NCBI RefSeq assembly: GCF_014860165.1
Contig: NZ_JACZKG010000063.1
Span: 42,848-106,847, forward strand
DNA length: 64,000 bases
Origin: Devosia sp.
GTDB taxonomy: Bacteria > Pseudomonadota > Alphaproteobacteria > Rhizobiales > Devosiaceae
Direction: 5' to 3'
A program made the translations under genes and the position numbers. Positions 16,891 to 25,843 of this stretch are shown piece by piece. Within the stretch, counting starts at the first letter, position 1, and each line of letters begins with the position of its first letter. Below the pieces are notes generated by a model, which worked only from the letters and a program-made list of their open reading frames with translations, had not been told where the DNA came from and searched no databases.

Positions 16891-18030
16891 ATGAAATTGT
16901 CAGCATTGCTCAAACTAGCCGGCGGCACTGCTTGTGCTCTGGCGCTATCGACCGCACTCAGCACGGTCGCCATGGCAGAACCCGCCATTGTGGCCGGACC
17001 CGCCAGCGATCCCGAGTGTCATGTGCCATGGGCGGAAGACACCCAGTTCTTTCAGTTCCCGGCCAAGGAAGGGCCGTTCCGCATTGCGCTGGCCAATGGC
17101 TATATCGCCAATACCTGGCGCATCCAGATGATCCAGACGGCCAAGGCCTATGCGGCCCAGCCGGACGTCGCGGCGCTGCTGAGCGAGTTCAAGGTGGTCT
17201 CGACCGGCGAAGATGTCGCCGCGCAGATCTCGGCCATCAACAACTTCATCGACAGCGGCTATGACGCCATCGTCGTCAACGCGCAGAATCCCGAGGCCTT
17301 CGCCCCGGTCATCAAGCGCGCCAAGGAAGCCGGCATCGTGCTAGTCGCCTTCGACAACATCCTCGACACTACCGACGCCATCAATGTCAACGTGGACCAG
17401 AAGGGCCTGGGCGCGTTGTGGGCCGACTGGCTGATCGAGCATCTGCCCGAAGGCGGCAAGATCCTCGAAGTGCGCGGCGTGGCAGGCACCTCGGTCGATA
17501 CGGACCGCCACAATGGCATCCATGAAACACTGACCGCCAGCGGCAAGCCGTTCGAAATCTTCGAAGTGGTCGGCAAGTGGGATGATGGCACCGCGCAGAA
17601 GGCCACGGCCGACGCCATCGCCGTGCAGGGCGCCTTCGATGGCATCACCGCCCAGGGCGGCGATACAGGCGTGGTGCAGGCCATGATCGACGCCGGCCAT
17701 GCCTTCGTGCCGTTTGGCGGCGAAACCGAGAACGGCTTCCGCAAGTTCTGCGCCGCCCATGCCGCGGAAGGGCTCAAATGCTCTTCCGCCGGTACCGGTC
17801 CGGCCCAGGTGGCCGTTGCCATCAAGACGGCGATCGACGCCCTACAGGGCAAGATCGTGCCACAATCGGTGAAGCTGCCTTTGGCCATCGTCGAAGACCC
17901 GGACTTCAAGGATGGCGAGAACTTCTACGCCGATCAGTCCGACAACTTCTTCGTCGGCAACGCCTTCCCCACCTGCGGCATCAATTTCACTGCCCAGGAG
18001 ATCATGGGCCAGTCGGAAGCCAACCAGTAG
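16891..18030 (+). CDS. Sugar ABC transporter periplasmic binding protein (family PBP1)
   Basis: A 379-residue binding protein. The ATG at 16891 follows GGGAGGAAACC and opens a clear signal peptide (about residues 1-29, ending VAMA). An upstream-extended frame runs into the LysR gene and is rejected. The body shows the ribose-type pattern: FRIALANGYIANTWRIQM, then VNAQNPEAFAPVIKRAKEAG, then VAFDNILDT. It is longer than RbsB, with an extra N-terminal segment containing a Cys. First gene of a four-gene operon; sugar not assignable. Confidence 0.9.
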   Translation: MKLSALLKLAGGTACALALSTALSTVAMAEPAIVAGPASDPECHVPWAEDTQFFQFPAKEGPFRIALANGYIANTWRIQMIQTAKAYAAQPDVAALLSEFKVVSTGEDVAAQISAINNFIDSGYDAIVVNAQNPEAFAPVIKRAKEAGIVLVAFDNILDTTDAINVNVDQKGLGALWADWLIEHLPEGGKILEVRGVAGTSVDTDRHNGIHETLTASGKPFEIFEVVGKWDDGTAQKATADAIAVQGAFDGITAQGGDTGVVQAMIDAGHAFVPFGGETENGFRKFCAAHAAEGLKCSSAGTGPAQVAVAIKTAIDALQGKIVPQSVKLPLAIVEDPDFKDGENFYADQSDNFFVGNAFPTCGINFTAQEIMGQSEANQ

Positions 18031-18046
18031 GTTTGCGAATGGAGCG

Positions 18047-18074
18047 CGGCCGCGGGAGGCATCTCCCGCGGCCG
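18047..18074 (+). terminator. Intercistronic hairpin after binding-protein gene
   Basis: CGGCCGCGGGAG (18047-18058) pairs perfectly with CTCCCGCGGCCG (18063-18074) around GCAT. Located between binding-protein and ATPase genes, it probably protects the upstream mRNA or partly terminates, giving excess binding protein. Confidence 0.5.
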
Positions 18075-18093
18075 GCCGGGCAGGGGTAATCGA

Positions 18094-19623
18094 ATGGTCG
18101 ACGCAGTTCCGCTCTTCCGCATGGAAGGCATGTCCAAGCGCTATGGGGGCGTCCAGGCCCTCGACAAGGCGGACCTGATCGTCCGATCGGGAAAGGTCCA
18201 TGCCATTCTCGGCGAGAACGGCGCCGGCAAGTCGACCCTGATCAAGATCATGTCGGGCGTGGTGGCACCTGACGAGGGGCGCATGCTGCTGGACGGTCAG
18301 GAGGTCAGCTTCGCCAGTCCCGCTGCCGCCAATGTCGCCGGCATCGTCTGCATCTTCCAGGAATTGTCGCTGATCCCCGATTTGTCGGTGGCCGACAACA
18401 TCGTCATTTCCAACCCGCCAACTTGGCTCGGCATGATCGATCGCAAGGCGCAGCATGCCATTGCCATGGAGGCCCTGCAACGTGCCGGCGGGGCCGACAT
18501 CCACCCCATGGAACTGGTCAAGAACCTGCCGCTATCGCGCCGGCAGATCGTCGAGATCGCCAAGGCACTGGCGCGCAAACCGCGGGTGCTTATCCTTGAT
18601 GAGGCCACCTCGGCGCTGACGGCCGCCGACGTCGAGACGGTGTTCGGCGTGCTCAAGCGCCTGCGCAGCGAAGGCATCGCGCTGCTCTACATTTCGCACC
18701 GCATGCACGAGATCGCCGAACTGGCCGATGATTGCACGGTATTCCGCAACGGCCGCAGGATCGCCACCTATCCCGCCGGCAGCAAGACCGGTGACGAGGT
18801 GGTCGAGCTGATGATCGGCCGCGAATACAGTTCCGTCTTCCCGCCCAAGCTCGACACCGTCCACCGCAGCGCGACCCCGGTACTGGAGGCGCGCGATCTG
18901 CACTGGATGCAGCGGCTCAACGGCATTTCGCTGACCGCGCGGGCCGGTGAGGTCGTGGGCCTGGGCGGTCTGGACGGACAAGGGCAGCGCGAATTGCTGC
19001 TGGCCTTGTTCGGTGTGCTGCGTGGGGTCTCGGGCGCGGTGCTGGTCGATGGCGTCCAGCGGGTCATCAATGGCCCCCGGACCGCCAAGGCACCCGATAT
19101 CGGCATGGCGCTGATCCCCGAAGACCGCAAGACCGAAGGGCTGATGCTGCCCATGTCGGTGCGCGACAACCTCTCCTTTGCGGCCATGAGCCAGATTTCG
19201 CGCGGTGGCATCATCGACAGGCGCGCCGAAAGCGCCGCCATCGACCGCATGATCAAGCTGCTGGCCATCAAGATGGCGAGTCCTGCCGCCGCCGTGGGAT
19301 CATTGTCGGGCGGAAACCAGCAGAAGGTGGTCATCGCCAAGTGGCTGATGGTCGGGCCGCGCATCATCCTGCTCAACGATCCCACGCGCGGTATCGATGT
19401 TGGCACCAAACAGGAAATCTATGCCCTGCTGCGCAAGCTCGCGGCCGAGGGCGCGGCGATCATTCTCTACTCGACTGACTATGACGAACTGATCGGCTGC
19501 TGCGACCGTGTGCTGGTCCTCTATGACGGCGCGATCAAGCGCGAGCTGGTCGGGCCTGACATCACCGAGCATGCGCTCATCGCCTCGGCGCTCAATATCG
19601 ATCACAAGGAGGCGGTGGCATGA
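18094..19623 (+). CDS. Sugar ABC transporter ATPase, double-domain (RbsA/MglA type)
   Basis: A 509-residue ATPase with two ABC domains. The first has GENGAGKST and LILDEATSAL. The second has a degenerate Walker A region (GLDGQGQRE) but an intact signature, LSGGNQQKV, which is the normal asymmetry of this family. It overlaps the next permease gene by 4 bases (ATGA). It drives the two permeases encoded downstream. Confidence 0.94.
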   Translation: MVDAVPLFRMEGMSKRYGGVQALDKADLIVRSGKVHAILGENGAGKSTLIKIMSGVVAPDEGRMLLDGQEVSFASPAAANVAGIVCIFQELSLIPDLSVADNIVISNPPTWLGMIDRKAQHAIAMEALQRAGGADIHPMELVKNLPLSRRQIVEIAKALARKPRVLILDEATSALTAADVETVFGVLKRLRSEGIALLYISHRMHEIAELADDCTVFRNGRRIATYPAGSKTGDEVVELMIGREYSSVFPPKLDTVHRSATPVLEARDLHWMQRLNGISLTARAGEVVGLGGLDGQGQRELLLALFGVLRGVSGAVLVDGVQRVINGPRTAKAPDIGMALIPEDRKTEGLMLPMSVRDNLSFAAMSQISRGGIIDRRAESAAIDRMIKLLAIKMASPAAAVGSLSGGNQQKVVIAKWLMVGPRIILLNDPTRGIDVGTKQEIYALLRKLAAEGAAIILYSTDYDELIGCCDRVLVLYDGAIKRELVGPDITEHALIASALNIDHKEAVA

Positions 19624-20606
19624 ACGGGTTGCGCTACAGCTTGGCCGAGCAGCGCGGCATGTTCCTCGCGCTGGCCATCTTCATCATCATGTTCGCGTTC
19701 TACGTTGCCAATCATCCGGCCGGTTTCACGCCCAATGTCGTGCAAACGGCCGCCAACAAGGGGGTGCTGCTGGCGCTGGTCGCCATGGCGCAGACCTTCG
19801 TGGTGTTGACGGCCGGGATCGACCTTTCGGTCGGCATGATCTTCATCCTCGCCAATTGCCTGGCCTCCTATCTGCTGGTGGGCACGCCGCCGATGGTGGC
19901 GCTGGGCGTAGGTGGCGTGCTGCTGACCGGTCTTGCCTGCGGGGCGCTCAACGGCCTGCTGGTCATCTATGGGCGGCTGCAGCCGATCGTCATCACCATC
20001 GCCACCGGTGCGGTGTTCTTCGGCATCGCGCTGTGGATCAGACCTTATCCGGGAAGTGCGGACGACTTTTCATCTGATCTCGCCGATGCGCTGACGGGCA
20101 AGGTGCTCGGTGTGTTCCCGGCAAGCCTGCTGTTCCTTATCCTGCTGGTGCTGGTCATCTGGATCCCGTTCCGCCGTTCGGTCATCGGCCGAGCCGTCTA
20201 TGCCGTGGGGTCATCGGAGCCGGCAGCCTATATGTCCGGCGTGCCGGTGATGCGGGCCAAGTTCACCGCCTATGTGCTGAGCGGCCTCCTGGCCGCCATG
20301 GGTGGCCTCTACATGACCTTCTTCACCTATTCAGGCGAAGCGTCGCTCGCCAATGGCAACACCTATACGCTGAGCTCCATCGCCGCGGTGGTGCTGGGCG
20401 GGGTGTCGCTGTTCGGCGGGCGCGGTAGCGCCATCGGCGCCATCTTCGGAGCCCTGGCCTTTCGCGCCATCGGCGACTTGCTCTTCGTCTTCGATTTCGA
20501 TCCGCTGTGGCAACCGCTGTTCCAGGGCGTGGTGCTGCTGCTGGCCGTATCGCTCGGTGCCGCGCGTCTGTTCCAGGTGCGCAACCGGCTCGACCTGTTC
20601 ACCTGA
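19620..20606 (+). CDS. Sugar ABC transporter permease 1 (RbsC family)
   Basis: A 328-residue membrane protein with the signature TAGIDLSVGMIFILANC near residue 62 and the C-terminal region VVLGGVSLFGGRGS. About 8-10 transmembrane helices are expected. It starts within the stop of the ATPase gene and is followed 7 bases later by a second, non-identical permease, so the channel is probably a heterodimer. Confidence 0.92.
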   Translation: MNGLRYSLAEQRGMFLALAIFIIMFAFYVANHPAGFTPNVVQTAANKGVLLALVAMAQTFVVLTAGIDLSVGMIFILANCLASYLLVGTPPMVALGVGGVLLTGLACGALNGLLVIYGRLQPIVITIATGAVFFGIALWIRPYPGSADDFSSDLADALTGKVLGVFPASLLFLILLVLVIWIPFRRSVIGRAVYAVGSSEPAAYMSGVPVMRAKFTAYVLSGLLAAMGGLYMTFFTYSGEASLANGNTYTLSSIAAVVLGGVSLFGGRGSAIGAIFGALAFRAIGDLLFVFDFDPLWQPLFQGVVLLLAVSLGAARLFQVRNRLDLFT

Positions 20607-20613
20607 GGCGCCG

Positions 20614-21597
20614 ATGACCACAGACAAACTCGACGCCCCCGCGACGTCCCGCACCAATTGGACCAGCCGCATCGACCTGCCGGTCGCCACGGCCTTCGGC
20701 TGCATCATCCTGTTGCTGCTGGTAGGCAGTCTCTATTCGCCAAACTTCCTGTCGCCTGAATATCTGCTGCAGCAGCTCAAGGTCGGAGCCTTCCTGGGCG
20801 TCATCGCCACGGGCATGATGCTGGTGATCCTGCTCGGCCAGATCGACCTGTCGGTGCCCTGGGCAGTGACGCTGGGCGCCATGATGGCGTCAGCCGCCAC
20901 GGCCTATGGGCCGATGGGTGAGGTGTTCGCCATTCCGTTCGGCGTGCTCTGCGGCGTCCTGATGGGCTTGGTCAACGGCATCGGCGTCGCCTATCTCCGT
21001 ATCCCCTCTATGATCATCACGCTGGCGGTCAACGCCGTCGCGCAGGGGCTGATGGTGGCCTATACCGGTGGCTTCGCCCCGCAGGACAGCGCCTCGCCGG
21101 CCATGCGCTATCTCGCAGCCGGCACAATACTGGGCGTTCCCAACGCCGTCATCGTCTGGGCCATCACCGGTGCCGTTGCCGTGTTCCTGCTCGGCCGCAC
21201 CACCTTTGGCCGCGCCATCTATGGCATCGGCAACAAGGAAGCGGCGGCCTACCTCTCGGGCGTCCCGACACAGCGCGTGGTGATGATCGCCTTTGCGCTT
21301 TGCGGCGGGCTGGCAGCATTCGGCGGCGTGCTGCTGGCCGGCTATGCCGGCAAGGCGGCCCAATCTATGGGCGATGCCTATCTGCTGCCCGCCATCGCCG
21401 CCGTGGTGCTGGGCGGCACCTCGATCCTGGGTGGCCGCGGCAACTATCTCGGCACCGTCGCCGGGGTGATCCTGATCACCCTGCTGCAGTCCATCCTGTC
21501 GGTGATGCAGATCGCCGAATTCGGTCGTCAGATCATCTATGGCGCCGTCATCATCGTCATGCTGCTGCTCTATGGCCGGGAGCGAACCGGCCGCTAG
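20614..21597 (+). CDS. Sugar ABC transporter permease 2 (RbsC family)
   Basis: A 327-residue permease paralogous to the preceding gene, with LGQIDLSVPWAVTLGAM and VVLGGTSILGGRGN. The ATG at 20614 is 7 bases after the previous stop; a longer frame would start inside the neighbour and is rejected. The last gene of the importer operon; the thiamine region begins about 90 bases later. Confidence 0.92.
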   Translation: MTTDKLDAPATSRTNWTSRIDLPVATAFGCIILLLLVGSLYSPNFLSPEYLLQQLKVGAFLGVIATGMMLVILLGQIDLSVPWAVTLGAMMASAATAYGPMGEVFAIPFGVLCGVLMGLVNGIGVAYLRIPSMIITLAVNAVAQGLMVAYTGGFAPQDSASPAMRYLAAGTILGVPNAVIVWAITGAVAVFLLGRTTFGRAIYGIGNKEAAAYLSGVPTQRVVMIAFALCGGLAAFGGVLLAGYAGKAAQSMGDAYLLPAIAAVVLGGTSILGGRGNYLGTVAGVILITLLQSILSVMQIAEFGRQIIYGAVIIVMLLLYGRERTGR

Positions 21598-21685
21598 CGC
21601 GCCTGGTGCCATGGATTTTCAGGACAGCCGGCTGCATCGAGGTCGAATGCCGGGTAGCGACGGTGCTGCTGGTGGATGACTCCAC

Positions 21686-21715
21686 TTGCACGGTCGCTGG
21701 TCATGTGTTTGATAT
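21686..21715 (+). promoter_or_regulatory. Candidate promoter for the thiamine riboswitch operon
   Basis: TTGCAC (21686-21691) and TGATAT (21710-21715) are spaced 18 bases apart, directly upstream of the TPP aptamer. The boxes resemble sigma-70 elements. No stronger candidate is visible in the 120-bp gap. Confidence 0.4.
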
Positions 21716-21721
21716 GCGGAC

Positions 21722-21816
21722 ATCCACAGGGGTGCTCCGTATAGCCGGGGCTGAGACGCGGGCGACAAGCTTGCAAACCCTATCAGCTGATCTGGGTAAT
21801 ACCAGCGGAGCGAGGC
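21722..21816 (+). promoter_or_regulatory. TPP riboswitch (thi box)
   Basis: The conserved thiamine pyrophosphate aptamer blocks occur in order: ACAGGGGTGCTCC near 21726, GGGGCTGAGA (21747-21756), ACCC (21777-21780), and CTGATCTGGGTAAT followed by ACCAGCG (21787-21807). The aptamer ends only about 6 bases before the start codon of the YkoF-like gene and overlaps its purine-rich ribosome binding region. Ligand binding therefore probably blocks translation initiation. It controls a four-gene operon for thiamine precursor uptake. Confidence 0.92.
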
Positions 21817-21821
21817 GGGCG

Positions 21822-22430
21822 ATGTATTCTGGCGCACAGATTTCCCTTTATCCCATGGCCGGCGATTTTGTCGGCATCATCCTGGGCGCACTGACGGCGC
21901 TCGACCCCTATCGGGAGCGGCTGCAGGTCGATACCGACGACCTCTCGACGCTGCTGGTCGGGGCGCCGGAGGTGGTGTTCCCGGCCATGCGCGACCTTTT
22001 CGTTGCCGCCGCGCGCAGCGGCGAACACTGCGTGCTCCATGCCACCCTGTCGCGCGGCTGCCCCGGGGAGCCGGACGACGCCATCTGCCATACGACTCAA
22101 TATGGCGGCCCGCATGAGCCGCTCGAGCAGCGGAAGACCGCGGCACTCGATGCGGTGGGCACCGCACCGGTCACCGCCATGCAGGCCGCCGCGCAGTTTT
22201 CGCTCTATGTGATGGGCACAGACGATCACATGGACGAGATCTATGGCTGCATCGATTTCCTCAAGCAGTCTGGCGTGTTCGGCCGCGCCAAGAACTTCTG
22301 CACGAGACTGGATGGCGATGCCGGCGCGGTCTTTGCCGCGATCGAAGCCGCGCTCTGCCGCTTCGGGCCTCCCCAGGGCCATGTGACGATCGACCTGACT
22401 GTGTCGGCGAACAGCCCGACGCCGCGCTAA
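21822..22430 (+). CDS. YkoF-family thiamine/HMP-binding protein
   Basis: A 202-residue protein resembling the YkoF family, a duplicated ACT-like fold that binds thiamine or its hydroxymethylpyrimidine part. Each half opens with a related strand: AQISLYPMAGDFVGIILGAL near residue 4 and AQFSLYVMGTDDHMDEIYGC near residue 127. The start is the ATG directly behind the TPP riboswitch; the longer frame would translate the riboswitch and is rejected. Cytoplasmic, no signal peptide. It probably holds substrate delivered by the ThiXZY-type importer encoded next. Confidence 0.82.
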   Translation: MYSGAQISLYPMAGDFVGIILGALTALDPYRERLQVDTDDLSTLLVGAPEVVFPAMRDLFVAAARSGEHCVLHATLSRGCPGEPDDAICHTTQYGGPHEPLEQRKTAALDAVGTAPVTAMQAAAQFSLYVMGTDDHMDEIYGCIDFLKQSGVFGRAKNFCTRLDGDAGAVFAAIEAALCRFGPPQGHVTIDLTVSANSPTPR

Positions 22431-22461
22431 CGCCCTCCGTTTTTCGCGCTTTCAGGTCCTC

Positions 22462-23262
22462 ATGTCCAAGCCACCGCGCTTTGCGCGACCGTTTTCGAGG
22501 CTGCTCGCCAATGCCGCTCCCGCCCTGATCGCGGTGGAGGCGCTGGTGCTGGCCTGGGAAGGCTACGCCGGCTTGTCCGGCATTTCGCCGACCACCCTGC
22601 CGACGCCGTCGCGCGTCGTCAGCCAGGCTATCGAACATCGCGGCGCGCTCCTCGAAAACACCATTCCCACGCTCGGTGCCACGGTGTTCGGCTTTGCCTT
22701 CTCGCTGGTCGTGGCCTTCACTTTCTCGGTTCTCATCGATTTCTTCACGCCGCTCCGGCGGGCGCTGATGCCCGTCTTCGTGGTGAGCCAGACCCTGCCG
22801 CTGGTCGCTATCGCGCCGCTGATCGTGCTGTGGTTCGGCTTCGGGCTGGCACCCAAGATCATGCTGGTGGCGCTGGTTACCTTCTTTCCCATGCTGGTCG
22901 CCCTGCTGCAGGGCTACGCGGCGACCGATCGCGATATCGAGGCGCTGCTCGCCTCGATGGGCGCGTCGCGGGCGACCCTGTTCCGGCTGGCCCGCCTGCC
23001 TTCGGCTCTGCCCTATTTCTTCGCCGGGCTCCGCATCTCGATCACCTATGCGGTGGTGGGCGCGATCTTTGCCGAATATGCCGGCGCGGCCAAAGGGTTG
23101 GGCATCTACATGCTCAACGCCAAGAACAATTTCCGGCCAGATCTCGTGCTGGCGGCCGTCTCGGTCAGCGCGGTGCTGACCTTGGCATTGTTCGGCGCCG
23201 CCATGGTCATCGAGCGCCTCGCTACGCCGTGGTCGCAGCGCGACAAGGGGCGCCGGCCATGA
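22462..23262 (+). CDS. thiX: ABC permease for thiamine precursor (ThiX-like)
   Basis: A 266-residue permease of the nitrate/taurine/HMP importer type, with six hydrophobic segments and the EAA loop ALLASMGASRATLFRLARLP near residue 160. It overlaps the ATPase gene by 4 bases (ATGA). TPP riboswitch control and the YkoF and NMT1-type partners assign it to HMP or related precursor uptake; the sequence alone would not. Confidence 0.85.
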   Translation: MSKPPRFARPFSRLLANAAPALIAVEALVLAWEGYAGLSGISPTTLPTPSRVVSQAIEHRGALLENTIPTLGATVFGFAFSLVVAFTFSVLIDFFTPLRRALMPVFVVSQTLPLVAIAPLIVLWFGFGLAPKIMLVALVTFFPMLVALLQGYAATDRDIEALLASMGASRATLFRLARLPSALPYFFAGLRISITYAVVGAIFAEYAGAAKGLGIYMLNAKNNFRPDLVLAAVSVSAVLTLALFGAAMVIERLATPWSQRDKGRRP

Positions 23263-24011
23263 GCGCAACGCGGCTTGAACTCAGCGATGTCAGCAAGAGC
23301 TTTGATGGCCTGGCCGTGCTGGACCGCATCTCGCTGCAGGTCCGGCACGGTGAGTTCGTTTCCATCCTGGGGCCTTCGGGCGCCGGCAAGTCCACCTTGT
23401 TCCAGGTGCTGACCGGCGGGGTTGCCCGCGACGGAGGGCAGGTTCGTTTCGATGGCGCCGCCCTGGGCGATAACAGTCCCTTTGCCTTCATGCCGCAGCG
23501 TGACGCCCTGATGCCGTGGCGGCGGGTTGTGGACAACACCACCCTGGGGCTCGAAGTGCAGGGGGTCAGTCGCGTCGCCGCGCAAGCCAGGGTGACGCCG
23601 CTCTTTGCAGAGTTCGGGCTCGATGGCTTCGAGCAGCATTATCCCGCCCAGCTTTCGGGCGGCATGCGCCAGCGCGCCGCCCTGCTGCGCACCGTGGTGC
23701 AGGATCGCCCAATGCTGCTGCTCGACGAACCGTTCGGGGCACTCGATGCGCTGACCCGGTCAGGTATGCAACGCTGGCTGATGACGATGTGGGCGCAGCA
23801 CAACTGGACGGCGCTGCTGATCACCCATGACGTGCGCGAGGCCGTCTACCTGTCGGACCGCATCTATACCCTTACCGCCCGACCGGCCCGTGTCATGCGT
23901 GAATTCGCCGTGCCGATTCCGCGTTCACGCCGCGACCTGGCATCGGCTGAGGCCAGCCAGATCGAGGCCGAAATTCTCCATACCCTCCTCAACCAGCAGC
24001 AGGACCCATAA
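23259..24011 (+). CDS. thiZ: ABC ATPase for thiamine precursor (ThiZ-like)
   Basis: A 250-residue single-domain ATPase with Walker A GPSGAGKST, Q-loop FMPQRDALMPWR, signature LSGGMRQRAALLRT and Walker B MLLLDEPFGALD. These are typical of the nitrate/taurine/HMP class. The ATG at 23259 overlaps the permease stop; longer frames are shadows. The binding-protein gene follows 2 bases after its stop. Confidence 0.88.
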   Translation: MSATRLELSDVSKSFDGLAVLDRISLQVRHGEFVSILGPSGAGKSTLFQVLTGGVARDGGQVRFDGAALGDNSPFAFMPQRDALMPWRRVVDNTTLGLEVQGVSRVAAQARVTPLFAEFGLDGFEQHYPAQLSGGMRQRAALLRTVVQDRPMLLLDEPFGALDALTRSGMQRWLMTMWAQHNWTALLITHDVREAVYLSDRIYTLTARPARVMREFAVPIPRSRRDLASAEASQIEAEILHTLLNQQQDP

Positions 24012-24013
24012 GC

Positions 24014-25018
24014 ATGTTCACCCGCCGCCAGATCATCGCCGTGGCGATGGCCACCAGCTTCGCCACCACGCCCGTTCTTGCCCAGAACACGCCGGTCAGC
24101 ATCGCGCTCGACTGGACGCCCAATACCAACCATATCGGGCTCTTCGTGGCCCAGGCCGAGGGCTATTATGCCGAGGCCGGCCTTGATGTGACGATCCTGC
24201 CCTACAGCGACGCGGCGGCCGGCACGCTCGTGGCCAACAGGGTGGCCGATTTCGGGATAATGGGCACGGTCAGCCTCTATACCCAGCGTACAGCGGGAGC
24301 CGACCTAGTCGCCACCTACGCTGTGACGCAGACGGAGACCGGCCGGGTGGTGTTCAACGCCGATCGGGCCGACATTCAGCGCCCCGCCGACCTGGACGGG
24401 CTCACCTATGGCGGCTTCGGCAGCGCCTGGGAAACCGCCCTCATCAAGACTATCATCCAGCATGACGGTGGCGAAGGTGTCTTCGAGACGGTCACGCTGG
24501 GCACTTCGGCCTATGAGGCTCTGGCCAATGGTGCGGTGGATTTCACCCTCGAAGTCTATACTTGGGAAGGGGTGAAGGCCGAGCTCGAGGGCAAGGCTCA
24601 GCGTGCTTTCCGCTATGCCGATTTCGGTGTGCCGGATGAGCACACCACTCTGATCGGCTCCAGCCAGGCCTATCTCGATGCCAACGAGAAAACGGCCGCT
24701 GCCTTCATCGCTGCCACCCGGCGCGGCTATGCCTTTGCGGTCGATCACCCGGATACCGCCGCAGACATCATCGTGGCAGCCAATTCCGACATGCTGACCG
24801 ACCGCGCCCTGGTCGTCGCCTCGCTGCAGGCGCTCGTGGAGGGACACTATCTGCGGACGAGCGAGGGCGTGCTGGGCACGTTCGACCTGGCCAAGATGGA
24901 GGCGATGGGGGCCTTCATGTTCGCTTCGGGTATGCTCATGGATGGAAATGGGACCGCGCTCGCCGTCGCGCCGGATTTTACGACCTACTACACCAATGCC
25001 TATGCGGCCGAGAAATAG
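24014..25018 (+). CDS. thiY: HMP/thiamine precursor-binding protein (ThiY, NMT1/THI5-like)
   Basis: A 334-residue periplasmic binding protein. The signal peptide covers about residues 1-23 (MFTRRQIIAV to VLAQ). The mature start, VSIALDWTPNTNHIGLFVAQ, and GYYAEAGLDV are hallmarks of the NMT1/THI5-like domain that binds hydroxymethylpyrimidine-type precursors. It completes a riboswitch-controlled ykoF-thiXZY operon that lets the cell salvage thiamine parts. Confidence 0.9.
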   Translation: MFTRRQIIAVAMATSFATTPVLAQNTPVSIALDWTPNTNHIGLFVAQAEGYYAEAGLDVTILPYSDAAAGTLVANRVADFGIMGTVSLYTQRTAGADLVATYAVTQTETGRVVFNADRADIQRPADLDGLTYGGFGSAWETALIKTIIQHDGGEGVFETVTLGTSAYEALANGAVDFTLEVYTWEGVKAELEGKAQRAFRYADFGVPDEHTTLIGSSQAYLDANEKTAAAFIAATRRGYAFAVDHPDTAADIIVAANSDMLTDRALVVASLQALVEGHYLRTSEGVLGTFDLAKMEAMGAFMFASGMLMDGNGTALAVAPDFTTYYTNAYAAEK

Positions 25019-25073
25019 TTGGCGGTCAACCGAAGGCTTTCCATGGTCAGCTGCAACCCGCCACCTTGGGCGC

Positions 25074-25090
25074 GCGTCTAGACTAGACGC
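25074..25090. terminator. Palindrome between convergent genes
   Basis: GCGTCTAG-A-CTAGACGC is a perfect 17-base palindrome spanning the stop codon of the minus-strand VIT gene and facing the end of the thiY operon. It may serve as a weak bidirectional terminator; there is no U tract. Confidence 0.35.
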
Positions 25091-25790
25091 TGACTCCGAA
25101 AAGGCGGCCAATAAGCGCCGTGACGGCCATGGCAGCCGCACCCCAGAACAGAACGCGTGCGGTTGGGCGCAGTTTTGGAGCGCCACCGGCCTGGGCGCCC
25201 AGCGCCCCAAGCCCTGCCAGGCAGATCAGCGTCGTCACGACAACGACGGGAATGATCGTGCCGGCGGGCGCCAGTACCGCCGCGATCAGCGGCAAGGCAG
25301 CAGCCACGGTGAAGGTCAGACCGGAGGCCAACGCCGCCTGCAGCGGATTGGCGCTATGGACCTCGGACAGGCCAAGCTCGTCCCGGATATGGGCCCCAAG
25401 GGCGTCCTTCTCGCTCATTTCCCTGGCAACAAGCGCCGCCGTTGCCGGTGAAAGACCGCGCGATTCGTAGATGGAGGCCAGTTCCGCTTCCTCCTCGGCG
25501 GGCGTGTCGATCAAAGCCTGCTTTTCGCGTACTATGTCTGCCCGTTCGATATCGGATTGCGAGCTGACCGACACATATTCCCCGGCCGCCATGGACATGG
25601 CACCGGCGGCAAGCCCGGCCACGCCCGCGATCAGAACGGCTCCGGGGCTGGGGTCAGCCGCTGCGACACCGACGATCAGCGACGACACCGAGACGATGCC
25701 GTCATTGGCCCCCAGCACGGCGGCACGCAGCCATCCGGAGCGGTTGATGAAGTGGATTTCCGCATGCGCGGATTGATAGGGCAGGGGCAT
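25083..25790 (-). CDS. VIT/CCC1 family Fe/Mn transporter
   Basis: A 235-residue membrane protein of the VIT1/CCC1 (nodulin-21-like) family. Diagnostic stretches are GWLRAAVLGANDGIVSVSSL near residue 18, GAMSMAAGEYVSVSSQSDIE near 62, and three C-terminal hydrophobic segments. The cytoplasmic loop (about residues 80-135) is Glu-rich, as in family members that bind metal there. The family moves Fe2+ or Mn2+ out of the cytoplasm. It lies 53 bases from the end of a sensor kinase gene, beside a redox locus that also appears metal-linked. Confidence 0.88.
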   Translation of the reverse strand: MPLPYQSAHAEIHFINRSGWLRAAVLGANDGIVSVSSLIVGVAAADPSPGAVLIAGVAGLAAGAMSMAAGEYVSVSSQSDIERADIVREKQALIDTPAEEEAELASIYESRGLSPATAALVAREMSEKDALGAHIRDELGLSEVHSANPLQAALASGLTFTVAAALPLIAAVLAPAGTIIPVVVVTTLICLAGLGALGAQAGGAPKLRPTARVLFWGAAAMAVTALIGRLFGVSV

Positions 25791-25843
25791 TTGCTTTCAC
25801 CATGGTGTGCGGTCGTTTGATGCGATTTCGTCTGAATGACTGC

